Source: Chelatococcus asaccharovorans (lineage in GTDB: Bacteria; Pseudomonadota; Alphaproteobacteria; Rhizobiales; Beijerinckiaceae). From it: 64,000 nt of DNA. The position numbers were made by a program, and so were the translations under genes. The DNA lies in contig NZ_QJJK01000001.1 in NCBI RefSeq assembly GCF_003201475.1, positions 508,501 to 572,500 of the forward strand. Direction: 5' to 3'. Below are positions 35,118 to 43,762 of this stretch, in pieces. Below the pieces are notes generated by a model. That model did no database searches and had not been told where the DNA came from. It was given only the letters and a program-made list of their open reading frames with translations. How positions within the stretch are numbered: position 1 is the first letter of the stretch; every line of letters starts with the position of its first letter.

Positions 35118-36536
35118 TCAATGATCCTCGAGCGCCGGCTCCGCGAGCAGCGCGTCCAAATCCGTCAGGCTGGTCATCTCATCGAGCCCGTCGATCGCCT
35201 GCCGGATGCGGTTTGCATGGCTCTCGCCCCAGACCGGCACGGCGAGTTCCATGAATTTCGCGACAACCTCATCCGGCCCATAGGGATCGACCGCGTCACC
35301 ACGGTTGGTGAAGGTCTCGCCCGCGAGCACACGGCCGTCGGCGAGGCGGATGGTGACGCGCGCCGGGCGCTTGTCCGGCAGCATGGCGCTCATCGCCGGG
35401 TCCTCGTCGACCTTCACGCGCTTGGCGAGCGCGACGATGCGGGCGTCGCCCAGGGCCGGCGCGCGGAAGGCCGGCACGGAGGCGCTGCCATGGGCGATCG
35501 TGGTCGCGACGGCGAAGGGCAGCGAGAATTTCGCGGCGAGCATGTTGGCGGGCTCCTGCCCGTCGAGTTGCGCCGCCCAGACATAGGTCACCACGTCGAT
35601 GCCGGTGATCTCGGCCGGATCGATTGGGCCATGCGCGGCGAGCAGCTTCGCCACCACGTCGAGCGCCCCGTGAGTGAAGCGGCAGGCGGCGTGACGCTTG
35701 AAATAGTTGCGCTGGATTTCCCAGCGGGCACCGAGCTCCTCCACCATCACGTCGGGGTTGAAGCCCTCCGCGAGGATGCCGCTGTAGACGGTCCGCACGC
35801 CGTCGATCTCGCCGGTGAAGCCGCTCGCCACCAGATCCCAGGCGGAAAGGCCGTTGCGGGCGGAGAAGCCGGCGAAGCTGTTGCGCACGGTGGCGCCTTC
35901 GAGCATGGCGCGCAGGCTCGCGCCGATGCTGAGCGTCGAGGCGACATTGATGGTCTCGACGAGCGCGTCGGTGTCGGCGCCGTCCAGATAGGCCGTCGCG
36001 AAGGCAGCCCCCACGGTGCCCCAGGTGCCATGGGGATGCACGGTCGGGCGCAGGCGCGAGGCCGCGCCGACCCGCGCGCCCACCTCATAGCCGAGAATGA
36101 AGGCGAGCAGGAAATCCCGGCCATTGACCTCGGCGAGCGGCCGCGCGGCGAGCGCCGCCGGCAGGACGTGGATGCCGGGATGGCCGCGGGCGAAGGAATT
36201 GCCCTCGTCGAGTTCCAGCATGGTGCCGGCCACGCCGTTGGCGAAAGCCGCATCATCGGCGCGCAGGCGGCGCCCGGCGCCGATGGCGGCGACGCCTTCC
36301 TGTCCGCCCCGGCGCGCAAGACGCGCCACCAGCGCATGTGTTTCGGGCTCCTGCATGCCCGCCGCGACCGCGCCGATGCAATCGAGCAGCACCAGTTTGG
36401 CCTGGGCGACGAGCGCCGCGTCGAGATCGTCGAAATCAAGCGCCCTAGCGAATTCCGCGAAACAGATGAGCCAGGCCGGTTGCGGCTCGGCCAGCAGGAC
36501 CGAGGCCGGCACAACGTTTGGGGTCACGATGCCCAT
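35118..36536 (-). CDS. MmgE/PrpD family protein
   Basis: 472 aa, ATG at 36536. Landmarks: LLDCIGAVAAG, GVAGTMLELDEGNSFARGHPG (the D-x-x-x-x-x-x-x-H-P motif), HPHGTWGTVGAAFATAYL and KRHAACRFTHGALD. It is a 2-methylcitrate-dehydratase-like dehydratase or isomerase. It sits between the second Liv transporter and the ICL-family lyase, the same relation to a transporter as the PrpD at 1815. Only one base separates its stop from the lyase start. Confidence 0.92.
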   Translation of the reverse strand: MGIVTPNVVPASVLLAEPQPAWLICFAEFARALDFDDLDAALVAQAKLVLLDCIGAVAAGMQEPETHALVARLARRGGQEGVAAIGAGRRLRADDAAFANGVAGTMLELDEGNSFARGHPGIHVLPAALAARPLAEVNGRDFLLAFILGYEVGARVGAASRLRPTVHPHGTWGTVGAAFATAYLDGADTDALVETINVASTLSIGASLRAMLEGATVRNSFAGFSARNGLSAWDLVASGFTGEIDGVRTVYSGILAEGFNPDVMVEELGARWEIQRNYFKRHAACRFTHGALDVVAKLLAAHGPIDPAEITGIDVVTYVWAAQLDGQEPANMLAAKFSLPFAVATTIAHGSASVPAFRAPALGDARIVALAKRVKVDEDPAMSAMLPDKRPARVTIRLADGRVLAGETFTNRGDAVDPYGPDEVVAKFMELAVPVWGESHANRIRQAIDGLDEMTSLTDLDALLAEPALEDH

Positions 36537-36547
36537 TTGGCTTTTCC

Positions 36548-37249
36548 TTACAATCCGAGATAGGCGCGTTTGAGCTCGGGATCGCTCGCGATGCTTTCAG
36601 CCGTCCCCGCCATGGTGACGATGCCGTTCTCGATGATGTAGGCGCGTTGCGCGATTTCCAGCGACTGCACCACGTTCTGCTCGACCAGCATGATCGGCAT
36701 GCCATCCGCATTGAGCTTGCGGATCAGCGTGAACATCTCCTCGACGAGGAGCGGCGACAGGCCGAGCGAGGGCTCGTCCAGGATGAGCAAACGCGGTTCC
36801 GCCATCATGCCACGGCCGATGGCGACCATCTGCTGCTCGCCGCCGGAGAGTGTGCCGGCCGCCTGGCCCATGCGCTCGCGCAGACGCGGGAAGGTCTCGA
36901 AGACGCGCTCCAGATTGCGGGCCCGGTTGTTTTTCGCGCGACGGTAGCTGCCGAGCTCCAGATTTTCACGCACATTCATGTTCGGGAAAATCTTGCGGCC
37001 TTCGGGCACATGGATCAGCCCGGCCTCGACGATCGCGGTGGAAGCGGCGCCCATCAGGGAACGGCCTTCGAATGTGATCGATCCGGCGCGGGGCGTGAGA
37101 ACGCCGGAGAGCACATGATTCAGCGTCGTCTTGCCGACGCCGTTGGAGCCGAGCACCGCGACGATCTCGCCGCTGTGCACGGCGATATCGATGCCGCGCA
37201 GCACCTCGACCTCGCCGTAGCCGGCGCGCAGACCGGAGATCTCAAGCAT
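36548..37249 (-). CDS. livF: Branched-chain-type ABC transporter ATPase LivF (second system)
   Basis: 233 aa. Walker A GSNGVGKTT, LIHVPEGRKIFPNMNVRENL, signature LSGGEQQM and Walker B LLILDEPSLGLSP are all as in LivF. The start at ATG 37249 overlaps the LivG end by eight bases. Confidence 0.95.
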   Translation of the reverse strand: MLEISGLRAGYGEVEVLRGIDIAVHSGEIVAVLGSNGVGKTTLNHVLSGVLTPRAGSITFEGRSLMGAASTAIVEAGLIHVPEGRKIFPNMNVRENLELGSYRRAKNNRARNLERVFETFPRLRERMGQAAGTLSGGEQQMVAIGRGMMAEPRLLILDEPSLGLSPLLVEEMFTLIRKLNADGMPIMLVEQNVVQSLEIAQRAYIIENGIVTMAGTAESIASDPELKRAYLGL

Positions 37250-37988
37250 GGGACGCCTCCTCGGCACGCAGACGGTCGGCCGCGCCCTTGCCGAGATAGG
37301 CCTCGACCACATGCGGATCGACGCAGACCTCGCGCGGCGTGCCCTGGGCGATCATCTTGCCCTGCGCCAGGACATAGACCTCGTCGCAGAGGTTCATCAC
37401 CGCCTGCATGACATGCTCGATCATCAGGATCGTCACGCCCTCGTCGCGGATGGCGCGAATGACCGGCACGATGTCGCGAATTTCCGATGGGTTGAGGCCC
37501 GCCAGCACCTCGTCCAGCAGCAGGAGCTTCGGCTCGGTCGCCAAGGCCCGCGCCAGTTCGAGCCGCTTGCGGCCGGCGACCGTGAGGCTCGACGCCTGCT
37601 TGTCGAGATCGCCGCCGAGGCCGACCCGCCTTGCCACGGCCTCCGCCTTCGCGTGAGCCTCCGCCGCGCGCGCATGGCGCAGATAGGCGCCGACAGCGAT
37701 ATTCTCGCGCACGTCGAGGCCGGCGAAGGGCTGCACGATCTGGAAGGTGCGGGCGATGCCGAGTTTCGCCCGCTCATGCGCCGGCAGCGGCGTGATATCG
37801 CTGCCCTCGAAAATGACACGCCCGGCGGTCGGATCGAGAAAGCCGGCGATGATGGCGAACAGCGTGGTCTTGCCCGCGCCGTTCGGGCCGATGAGCCCGA
37901 CGATGCGGCCCTTGTCGACCTTGAGGGAGGCGCCGCCGACGGCGGTGAGCCCGCCGAAGCGCATCGTGATATCCTTGACCTCGAGCAT
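37242..37988 (-). CDS. livG: Branched-chain-type ABC transporter ATPase LivG (second system)
   Basis: 248 aa. Walker A GPNGAGKTT, ARTFQIVQPFAGLDVRENI, signature variant LTVAGRKRLELARAL, Walker B LLLLDEVLAGLNPSEI and IEHVMQAVMNLCDEV. The glutamate of Walker B is present (LDE). ATG at 37988 overlaps the LivM TGA by one base; a GTG at 37991 is possible. Confidence 0.94.
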   Translation of the reverse strand: MLEVKDITMRFGGLTAVGGASLKVDKGRIVGLIGPNGAGKTTLFAIIAGFLDPTAGRVIFEGSDITPLPAHERAKLGIARTFQIVQPFAGLDVRENIAVGAYLRHARAAEAHAKAEAVARRVGLGGDLDKQASSLTVAGRKRLELARALATEPKLLLLDEVLAGLNPSEIRDIVPVIRAIRDEGVTILMIEHVMQAVMNLCDEVYVLAQGKMIAQGTPREVCVDPHVVEAYLGKGAADRLRAEEASHA

Positions 37989-38971
37989 CACGCGGTCTCC
38001 TCGGCGGTTTTAGCCACGGGCTGCGACCGGAAGCGGAGTTTGCGCAGGAGGCCGAGCACACCGCCCGGCGCGAAGGCGACGACCAGGATCAGCACCGCCC
38101 CATAGGCGGCGAGATCGATGCCCGGCACGCGCCCCGCGAGAAGCTTGCTTGCCTCGCCGAGCCCATGCAGCGTGAAGGCGCCGATGATCGGCCCGAGCAC
38201 GAGGCCGCGGCCGCCGACCATCGGCGCGAGCAGCGCCTCGACCGAGATCCACAGGCCATAGGCGATATTGGCATCGATATAGAGGAAATATTGGAGATAG
38301 AGGCAGCCGGCGACCGCCGTCAGCGCCGCCGACACGGTGATCGCCTTCAGCTTGACGGAGAGCACGTCCACGCCGAGGGCGCGCGCCGCCTCCTCGTTTT
38401 CGCGCACGGCGACGAGTTGCGCGCCGAAGCGAGAGTTGGCGATCATCTGGGAGACGATGAGCCCGACCGCCACGAAGCCGAGGGCGAGCCAGAGGAAGGC
38501 CGCGCGGCTGGTGAACTGCATGTTCCAGAAACCGACGTCCAGTTTCATCAGCAGGCCGGCGGCGCCGCCCGTGAAGCCGGCGGCATTGGCGAGAATGCGC
38601 AGCACCTCGGCGAAGGCGAGCGTGACGAGCGCGAAATAGGAGCCACGCAGCCCGGCCCGGAAGGACAGGAAGCCGATGATCCAGCCGACCGCCGCGCCTG
38701 CGGCGACCGCGACGGCCGTCGCCACCCAGGCATTGATGCCGAAGCGCACCTGCAGGATGGCCGAGACATAGGCGCCGGTGCCGAAGAAGGCTGCATGGCC
38801 GAAGGAGGATTGCCCGCCGACGCCGCCGAGAAGGTTCCAGCCCTGCGCCGCCAGCGTGATGATGAGCACGAAGACGACGAAGTTGAGCACGACGTTCGAT
38901 GTCACCGCGAAAGGCAGCAGCGCCAGGACCGCGAGGACGAGAAGGATGGGAAGATAGCCGCGTCGCGTCAT
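37988..38971 (-). CDS. livM: Branched-chain-type ABC transporter permease LivM (second system)
   Basis: 327 aa with about ten hydrophobic stretches. LivM motifs: LAAQGWNLLGGVGGQSSFGH, GTGAYVSAIL, FRAGLRGSYFALVTLAFAEV and a coupling loop GVDVLSVKLKAITVSA. ATG 38971 overlaps the LivH stop by four bases. Confidence 0.94.
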   Translation of the reverse strand: MTRRGYLPILLVLAVLALLPFAVTSNVVLNFVVFVLIITLAAQGWNLLGGVGGQSSFGHAAFFGTGAYVSAILQVRFGINAWVATAVAVAAGAAVGWIIGFLSFRAGLRGSYFALVTLAFAEVLRILANAAGFTGGAAGLLMKLDVGFWNMQFTSRAAFLWLALGFVAVGLIVSQMIANSRFGAQLVAVRENEEAARALGVDVLSVKLKAITVSAALTAVAGCLYLQYFLYIDANIAYGLWISVEALLAPMVGGRGLVLGPIIGAFTLHGLGEASKLLAGRVPGIDLAAYGAVLILVVAFAPGGVLGLLRKLRFRSQPVAKTAEETA

Positions 38972-39840
38972 GCCCGTGCTCCGAACAGACCGGTGGGCCG
39001 GAACAGCAGCACCAGGATGAAGATGATGAAGATGCCGATCTGGCCGAGGCTTTCGCCCAGGAACAGGCCGCAGAGGCTTTCCACGACACCGATGAAGAGC
39101 CCGCCGATGAGCGCCCCGGTGATCGAGCCCATGCCGCCGAGAACGACGATGGTGAAGGCGACGAGCACGAAGGCACCGCCGACGCGCGGATTGACGTAGA
39201 AGGTCGGCATCAGCAGGCAGGCGGCGATGGCGAGCGTGGCGCAGCCGATGCCGAAGGTCACCGCGAAGACATGGCTGACGTTGATGCCGACGAGGCGCGC
39301 GCCGAGCTTTTCCTTGGCGACGGCGCGGATGGCCTTGCCGGTATCGGTGGCTGCAAGCAGCAGCCATAGGAGGCCCGTGACGACAACCGCCCCGAGGAAG
39401 CCGAAGAGCCGCGCCTGCGAGATGAGCAGGGGGCCGACCTCAAACACGTTGAACGAATAATCCGTCATGAGTGAGCGCGTATCGGACCGGAAGCCGGCGA
39501 GCAGCGCATTCTCGATGACGATGGAAAGCCCGAGCGTGATGAGCAGGATATTGCCATCGTCGCCATGGCTCGCCGGGCCGATGACGAAGCGCTGAACGGC
39601 ATAGCCGATCGCAAAGAAGATCAGGGTGAGCGGCAGGATCGCCAGATAGGGGTCCAGGCCGAGAAAGGTATTGGCCAGCCAGACGGCGAACATCGCGCAG
39701 GTGAGGAAGGCCCCATGCGCGAAGTTGATGATGTGCAGGACGCCATACACCAGCGTCAGACCCAGCGCGATCAGCGCATAGACCGCACCGGTCAGAAGGC
39801 CATTGAGCATGGCTTCCGCGACGATGGGAAGGGAGTACAT
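38968..39840 (-). CDS. livH: Branched-chain-type ABC transporter permease LivH (second system)
   Basis: 290 aa. LivH motifs: NGLLTGAVYALIALGLTLVY, LHIINFAHGAFL, and VVLGGMGSITGALIGGLFIG, ending FRPTGLFGARA. ATG at 39840 is chosen; a TTG six codons upstream is an alternative. Confidence 0.93.
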   Translation of the reverse strand: MYSLPIVAEAMLNGLLTGAVYALIALGLTLVYGVLHIINFAHGAFLTCAMFAVWLANTFLGLDPYLAILPLTLIFFAIGYAVQRFVIGPASHGDDGNILLITLGLSIVIENALLAGFRSDTRSLMTDYSFNVFEVGPLLISQARLFGFLGAVVVTGLLWLLLAATDTGKAIRAVAKEKLGARLVGINVSHVFAVTFGIGCATLAIAACLLMPTFYVNPRVGGAFVLVAFTIVVLGGMGSITGALIGGLFIGVVESLCGLFLGESLGQIGIFIIFILVLLFRPTGLFGARA

Positions 39841-39907
39841 CGAGCGATCCGCTTGCAAATACGGGAGGAGCGGGCGGCGCCCGCGAAGGCGCCGCCCGGC
39901 GGGAAGA

Positions 39908-41131
39908 TCAACCCCGGACGGGGAAGATCGGCTTGGCGTCCGAGAAGGCCTCGGGATAGACCACCCGGATCGTCGCCTTCTGCACCTGGGTCGACACCGG
40001 CGCCGCGCCCTGGTTCTGGCCGCCCACGAATTTCGTCGGCCCGTAGGGCATCAGGTGCTTGTCGTAGGTGGAAGCGGCGATGGAATCGATCAGCTTGGCG
40101 CGATCGGCAGAGCCCGCGCGCTCGATGGCATCGGCCAGCAGCATGACGCAGGAGTAGTTGAGCGGGGTGTTGTAGTTCCACTGCTTGCCGGCATCGACGA
40201 CCCGCTTCTGCAGCTCGGCATTCTTCGGGTTGCGCGGGTCCTGCCAATGGTTGACGTCCATGATGTTCTCGGCCGCTTCCGGGAACTCCTTGACGAAGCG
40301 CATGTTCGAGGCCGCGCCGTTGAGCACGGCATAGACGGCCTTGGGCCGCACGCGCTGCTGCTGCATGGTGCGCGCCAGGAGCACCGTCTCGCCGTAGTAG
40401 GTGCTCGGGATGACGAGATCCGGGTTGAGCGAACGCAGGCGCAGCGCGACGTTGGACAGGTCGCGCGAAGGCGTCGGGATGGCGATGGTCTCGGCAATCT
40501 CGAAGCCGTGCTTCGGCAATTCGGTCTGCATCAGCTTGGCGAGGCCGGAACCGAACAGGCCGTCCTCGTGGACGAGCGCAATGGTCTTGGCGGGCTTGCC
40601 GGCGGCCTCGTTGATGCGCACCAGGTTCTGGATGGCGGCCTGGGTGCAGATCGCGAAGCCCGGCGCGAAGCGGAAGGTGTTCTTCAGCCCGCGCTGGATG
40701 ATCTGATCGGACACGCCGACGTCGACGATATAGGGCAGGTCATAGCGCGCGGCGGCCTGGGTCGCCGCGAGGCAGATCGGGCTCGCGAAACCGCCGACGA
40801 TGGCCGCAACGCCTTCGCTCTGCATGCGCTCGACTTCCTGCACGCCCGCCTCCGGATTGGAGCGCGCATCGCCGAACACCATCTCGATCTTGGCACCACC
40901 GAGCGCCTTGATACCGCCCGCCGCGTTGATATCGGCGATCGCAAGTTCGGCACCCGTGCGCCCGAACTCACCATCCATGGCGAGCGCGCCCGTCACCGGC
41001 TGCAGGATGCCGACTTTCACCGCCGGCGGCTCGGCCGCCCGCAGCACCGACGGTGCGGCGATGGCAGCAGCAGCGGCGATCCCCCCCTTGAGAGCGCCAC
41101 GGCGGCTCACTGGTTTCATGAACAGGGTCAT
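39908..41131 (-). CDS. Liv-type ABC transporter substrate-binding protein (second system)
   Basis: 407 aa. Twin-arginine type signal KPVSRRGALKGGIAAAAAIA with cleavage near LRAAE. The mature start is VKVGILQPVTGALAMDG, with VGGFASPICLAATQAA and KTIALVHEDGLFGSG, all LivJ-like. ATG 41131 lies seven bases after GGAG. It follows gntR in the same direction, so regulator and transporter may share a transcript. Note SPICL and FAICTQ cysteines in the receptor domain. Confidence 0.93.
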   Translation of the reverse strand: MTLFMKPVSRRGALKGGIAAAAAIAAPSVLRAAEPPAVKVGILQPVTGALAMDGEFGRTGAELAIADINAAGGIKALGGAKIEMVFGDARSNPEAGVQEVERMQSEGVAAIVGGFASPICLAATQAAARYDLPYIVDVGVSDQIIQRGLKNTFRFAPGFAICTQAAIQNLVRINEAAGKPAKTIALVHEDGLFGSGLAKLMQTELPKHGFEIAETIAIPTPSRDLSNVALRLRSLNPDLVIPSTYYGETVLLARTMQQQRVRPKAVYAVLNGAASNMRFVKEFPEAAENIMDVNHWQDPRNPKNAELQKRVVDAGKQWNYNTPLNYSCVMLLADAIERAGSADRAKLIDSIAASTYDKHLMPYGPTKFVGGQNQGAAPVSTQVQKATIRVVYPEAFSDAKPIFPVRG

Positions 41132-41218
41132 CACAAATCTCCTCTGACAACCGCCCCCTCGGTGGCGGCCTCCTTGCTTTTGGTGACATCGTTCACAACC
41201 GGCGGGCGGTTGCGATCC

Positions 41219-42079
41219 TCAGGCCTTCGTCCTGCGCGGCACATCCCCCCGCCGCATCTGGGGGTTCGATTCCGGCCGCGCCGAGGCTTCATTGCGCGGC
41301 TTTGCATCACCTTTCCGCGCACGCTCGACGGGCGTCCAGGACCGTGAATTGCCAGCCCCCGTGCGCACCAGATCCATCTGGAACGAATAGCGATCCGGCC
41401 GGTAGAAGGCGTGCAGATGCTCGATGCCCTGGCCGGACGGGGCGTAGACGACGCGCGTCAGGGCAAGAAGGGCTGCGCCGATCTCGAGCCCCAGCGCCTC
41501 GGCGATGTCCGGCCCGGCGAGCGTCGCGCCGATCGTCTGGCTGGCGCGTTCGGCCACGAGCCCGGAGCGCTCCAGCAGTTCGAGCAGCGGTTTCGACGCC
41601 AGATCCGCCTCCGAATAGGACACGCCGATACGTTCCGGCACATGCGTCACGAGATAGGAGAAGGGCTGCCCGTCGATGACGCGCAGGCGCACCGAACGCT
41701 GCACCCGCTCGCCAGCTTCCAGGCGCAGCGCTTCGGCGAGGACGGGAGTCGGCGGGACATAGCCGAAGGACAGAAGCTTGACCTCGGTGCGCCGCCCCAT
41801 CTCCACGAGATGGGACAACAGGTTCGAGAAATCGGCCGTGACGGGGAAATTCGCCTTGCTGCCGTTGACGAAGGTGCCGGAGCCGGGGCGGCGCTCGATG
41901 AGACCCTCATTGGCAAGCTTGTCGAGGGCGCGACGCACGGTGACGCGGGACACGCCATGCTGCTCGGCAAGGGTGGGCTCGCTGGGCAGGCGGCTTTGCG
42001 GACGCTCCTCGCCACTGACGATGCGGTCACGCAACAGCAAATAGAGTCTGCGCGCCTTTAAAGGCTCGACGCTCGACAT
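41219..42079 (-). CDS. GntR-family regulator with UTRA domain (HutC type)
   Basis: 286 aa. The winged-helix N-terminus reads YLLLRDRIVSGEERPQSRLP ... VSRVTVRRALDKLANEGLIE with RRPGSGTFV, then a UTRA effector domain (FGYVPPTPVLAEALRLEAGE ... RSVRLRVIDGQPF ... YRPDRYSFQMDL). It is likely the local regulator of the 26-47 kb cluster. An inverted repeat sits 28-43 bp upstream of its start. The last about 35 residues are basic and outside the normal domain. Confidence 0.93.
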   Translation of the reverse strand: MSSVEPLKARRLYLLLRDRIVSGEERPQSRLPSEPTLAEQHGVSRVTVRRALDKLANEGLIERRPGSGTFVNGSKANFPVTADFSNLLSHLVEMGRRTEVKLLSFGYVPPTPVLAEALRLEAGERVQRSVRLRVIDGQPFSYLVTHVPERIGVSYSEADLASKPLLELLERSGLVAERASQTIGATLAGPDIAEALGLEIGAALLALTRVVYAPSGQGIEHLHAFYRPDRYSFQMDLVRTGAGNSRSWTPVERARKGDAKPRNEASARPESNPQMRRGDVPRRTKA

Positions 42080-42106
42080 CCCGCCCCTCTTTCTGTTCTA
42101 TATCAG

Positions 42107-42122
42107 ATACAGAAACCTGTAT
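42107..42122. promoter_or_regulatory. Candidate GntR operator, ATACAG-N4-CTGTAT
   Basis: ATACAGAAACCTGTAT is a perfect 6-4-6 inverted repeat in the 92-bp AT-rich gap directly upstream of gntR. The eight bases CTGTATTA at its right side recur, inverted, as TAATACAG at 45258-45265 in the leuC/flavoprotein divergent promoter region. Placement suggests autoregulation plus control of the cluster. Confidence 0.6.
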
Positions 42123-42171
42123 TATTCATGACACGTCTCTGCGGCCTGTCAAGCGCGGCAAAGTGGCCTTT

Positions 42172-43143
42172 TCATAAGACGCGGCCCAGATCCGGATGTA
42201 CCAGCAAGGGCCGGCCGATCGCCACGAGATCGGCGTGGCCTTCACCCAGGATGTCCTCGACCTGAGCCTTTGTCCTGATATTACCCACGGCAATCACCGG
42301 CACCTTGATCCTCTCGCGGATGGTCCGCGCGAAGCCGACCTGGTAGCCCGGCCCGGCATTCGGTGGCGGCTCAGGCGAGAGACCGCCGGACGACACATGC
42401 ACGGCATCGAGGCCAAGCGGCACCAGCCTCTCCAGCGCCGCGGCGACCCTATCGGCGGTCAGCCCGCCTGGCTGATAATCGCTCGCCGACACCCGGATGG
42501 TGACGGGTACGTCGCGCCCCACCGCTTCCCGCACCGCGCGAATGACATCGGCGATGATGCGGCTGCGCCCTTCGAGATCCCCGCCGTAGGCATCGGTACG
42601 GGTGTTGGACAGCGGCGAGAGGAACTGATGCAGCAGGTAACCATGGGCCGCGTGCAGCTCCAAACCGTCGAAACCTGCGGCAAGCGCCCGGCGGGCCGCC
42701 GTGGCAAAAGCCATGACGACACGGGTGATATCGTCGCGGCTCATGGCCTCCGGCATGCCGTAGTCGTCGTCATGGGGAATGGCGCTCGGCGCGATCAGCC
42801 GGGAGCCCGGATGCGGGCGGGACTTCCGGCCGCCATGGCTCAGTTGCATGATGATCGGAACGCCCTCGGCCTTGACCGCCGCAGCGATCGCCGCGACCGG
42901 CGCCATATGGGCGTCACTGAACAGGCCGATGTCATCAGCCATCAGCCGCCCTTCCGGCGCGACCGCCGTCGACTCGATGATGACAAGCCCGACCCCGCCT
43001 CGCGCCCGCCGCGCATAGTGATGCACGTGATAGTCCGTCGCGAAGGCCTCCGCCGTGCCCTGATACTGCTGCATCGGCGGCATGACGATGCGGTTCTTGA
43101 GCGTGAGCCCGCCGATGGTGAAGGGCGTGGAGGCGAGGCTCAT
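42172..43143 (-). CDS. NADH:flavin oxidoreductase (old yellow enzyme family)
   Basis: 323 aa FMN-dependent ene-reductase fold. Landmarks: FTIGGLTLKNRIVMPPMQQY, IMQLSHGGRKS, LELHAAHGYLLHQFLSPLSN with the paired His ligands for an activated carbonyl, NTRTDAYGGDLEGRSR, and VGNIRTKAQVEDIL with GRPLLVHPDL. It would reduce an activated C=C or dealkylate. It starts at ATG 43143, one base after the LeuD-like stop, so it is in the same operon as the hydratase. Confidence 0.93.
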   Translation of the reverse strand: MSLASTPFTIGGLTLKNRIVMPPMQQYQGTAEAFATDYHVHHYARRARGGVGLVIIESTAVAPEGRLMADDIGLFSDAHMAPVAAIAAAVKAEGVPIIMQLSHGGRKSRPHPGSRLIAPSAIPHDDDYGMPEAMSRDDITRVVMAFATAARRALAAGFDGLELHAAHGYLLHQFLSPLSNTRTDAYGGDLEGRSRIIADVIRAVREAVGRDVPVTIRVSASDYQPGGLTADRVAAALERLVPLGLDAVHVSSGGLSPEPPPNAGPGYQVGFARTIRERIKVPVIAVGNIRTKAQVEDILGEGHADLVAIGRPLLVHPDLGRVL

Positions 43144-43144
43144 T

Positions 43145-43762
43145 TCAACCACCCCGCCGCGGCATGGCCCAGGGCCGAGCCTGCACATCGGCCGCGACAA
43201 AAGCCTTGATGGCATCCGCCTGGCTCATCGTGAGGTCGATGTCGTCCCAGCCGTTGAGGAGCTTGGTGCGCCACACCGGGTCAACCGTGAAGGGCACACT
43301 GAGATTGCCGACCACGATGCGGCAATCCTCCAGATCGACCAGCATGTCGTGCGCGCCGTCCTCCAGCGCCGCGATGAGGCTCTCGCCATCGGCCTCCGTG
43401 ACCTTGGCCGGCAGGAGGCCGTTGTTCACCGCATTGGAGGCGAAGATGTCGCCGAAGCTCGGCGCGATGACGCAGCGGATCCCGTAGTCCACAAGCGCAT
43501 AGACCGCCGCCTCGCGGGAGGAGCCGCTGCCGAAGTTGCGCCTCGCGACGATGACCTGCGCGCCGGCCCGTTCCGGCGCATTCAGAGGGAAGTCCGGCCG
43601 CGGCGCGCCCGCCTCGTCGAAGCGCAGGTCGTGCAGGAGAAAGCCGCCATAGCCCTCGGCGCGCGAACGCTTCATGAAACGGGCCGGAATGAGCTGGTCG
43701 GTGTCGACGCTCGACAGCGGCAGCGGGCAGGCCATGCCGTTCAGCTTGGTGAAGGCCTCCAT
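43145..43762 (-). CDS. 3-isopropylmalate dehydratase small subunit paralogue (LeuD-like)
   Basis: 205 aa aconitase swivel domain: SVDTDQLIPARF, NFGSGSSREAAVYALVDYG, IAPSFGDIFASNAVNNGLLP. It pairs with the LeuC-like protein, whose stop overlaps this start by one base. No leuB or leuA is nearby and the genes lie in a catabolic operon, so the pair probably hydrates a substituted maleate (citraconate- or dimethylmaleate-like) rather than making leucine (inference). Confidence 0.92.
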   Translation of the reverse strand: MEAFTKLNGMACPLPLSSVDTDQLIPARFMKRSRAEGYGGFLLHDLRFDEAGAPRPDFPLNAPERAGAQVIVARRNFGSGSSREAAVYALVDYGIRCVIAPSFGDIFASNAVNNGLLPAKVTEADGESLIAALEDGAHDMLVDLEDCRIVVGNLSVPFTVDPVWRTKLLNGWDDIDLTMSQADAIKAFVAADVQARPWAMPRRGG

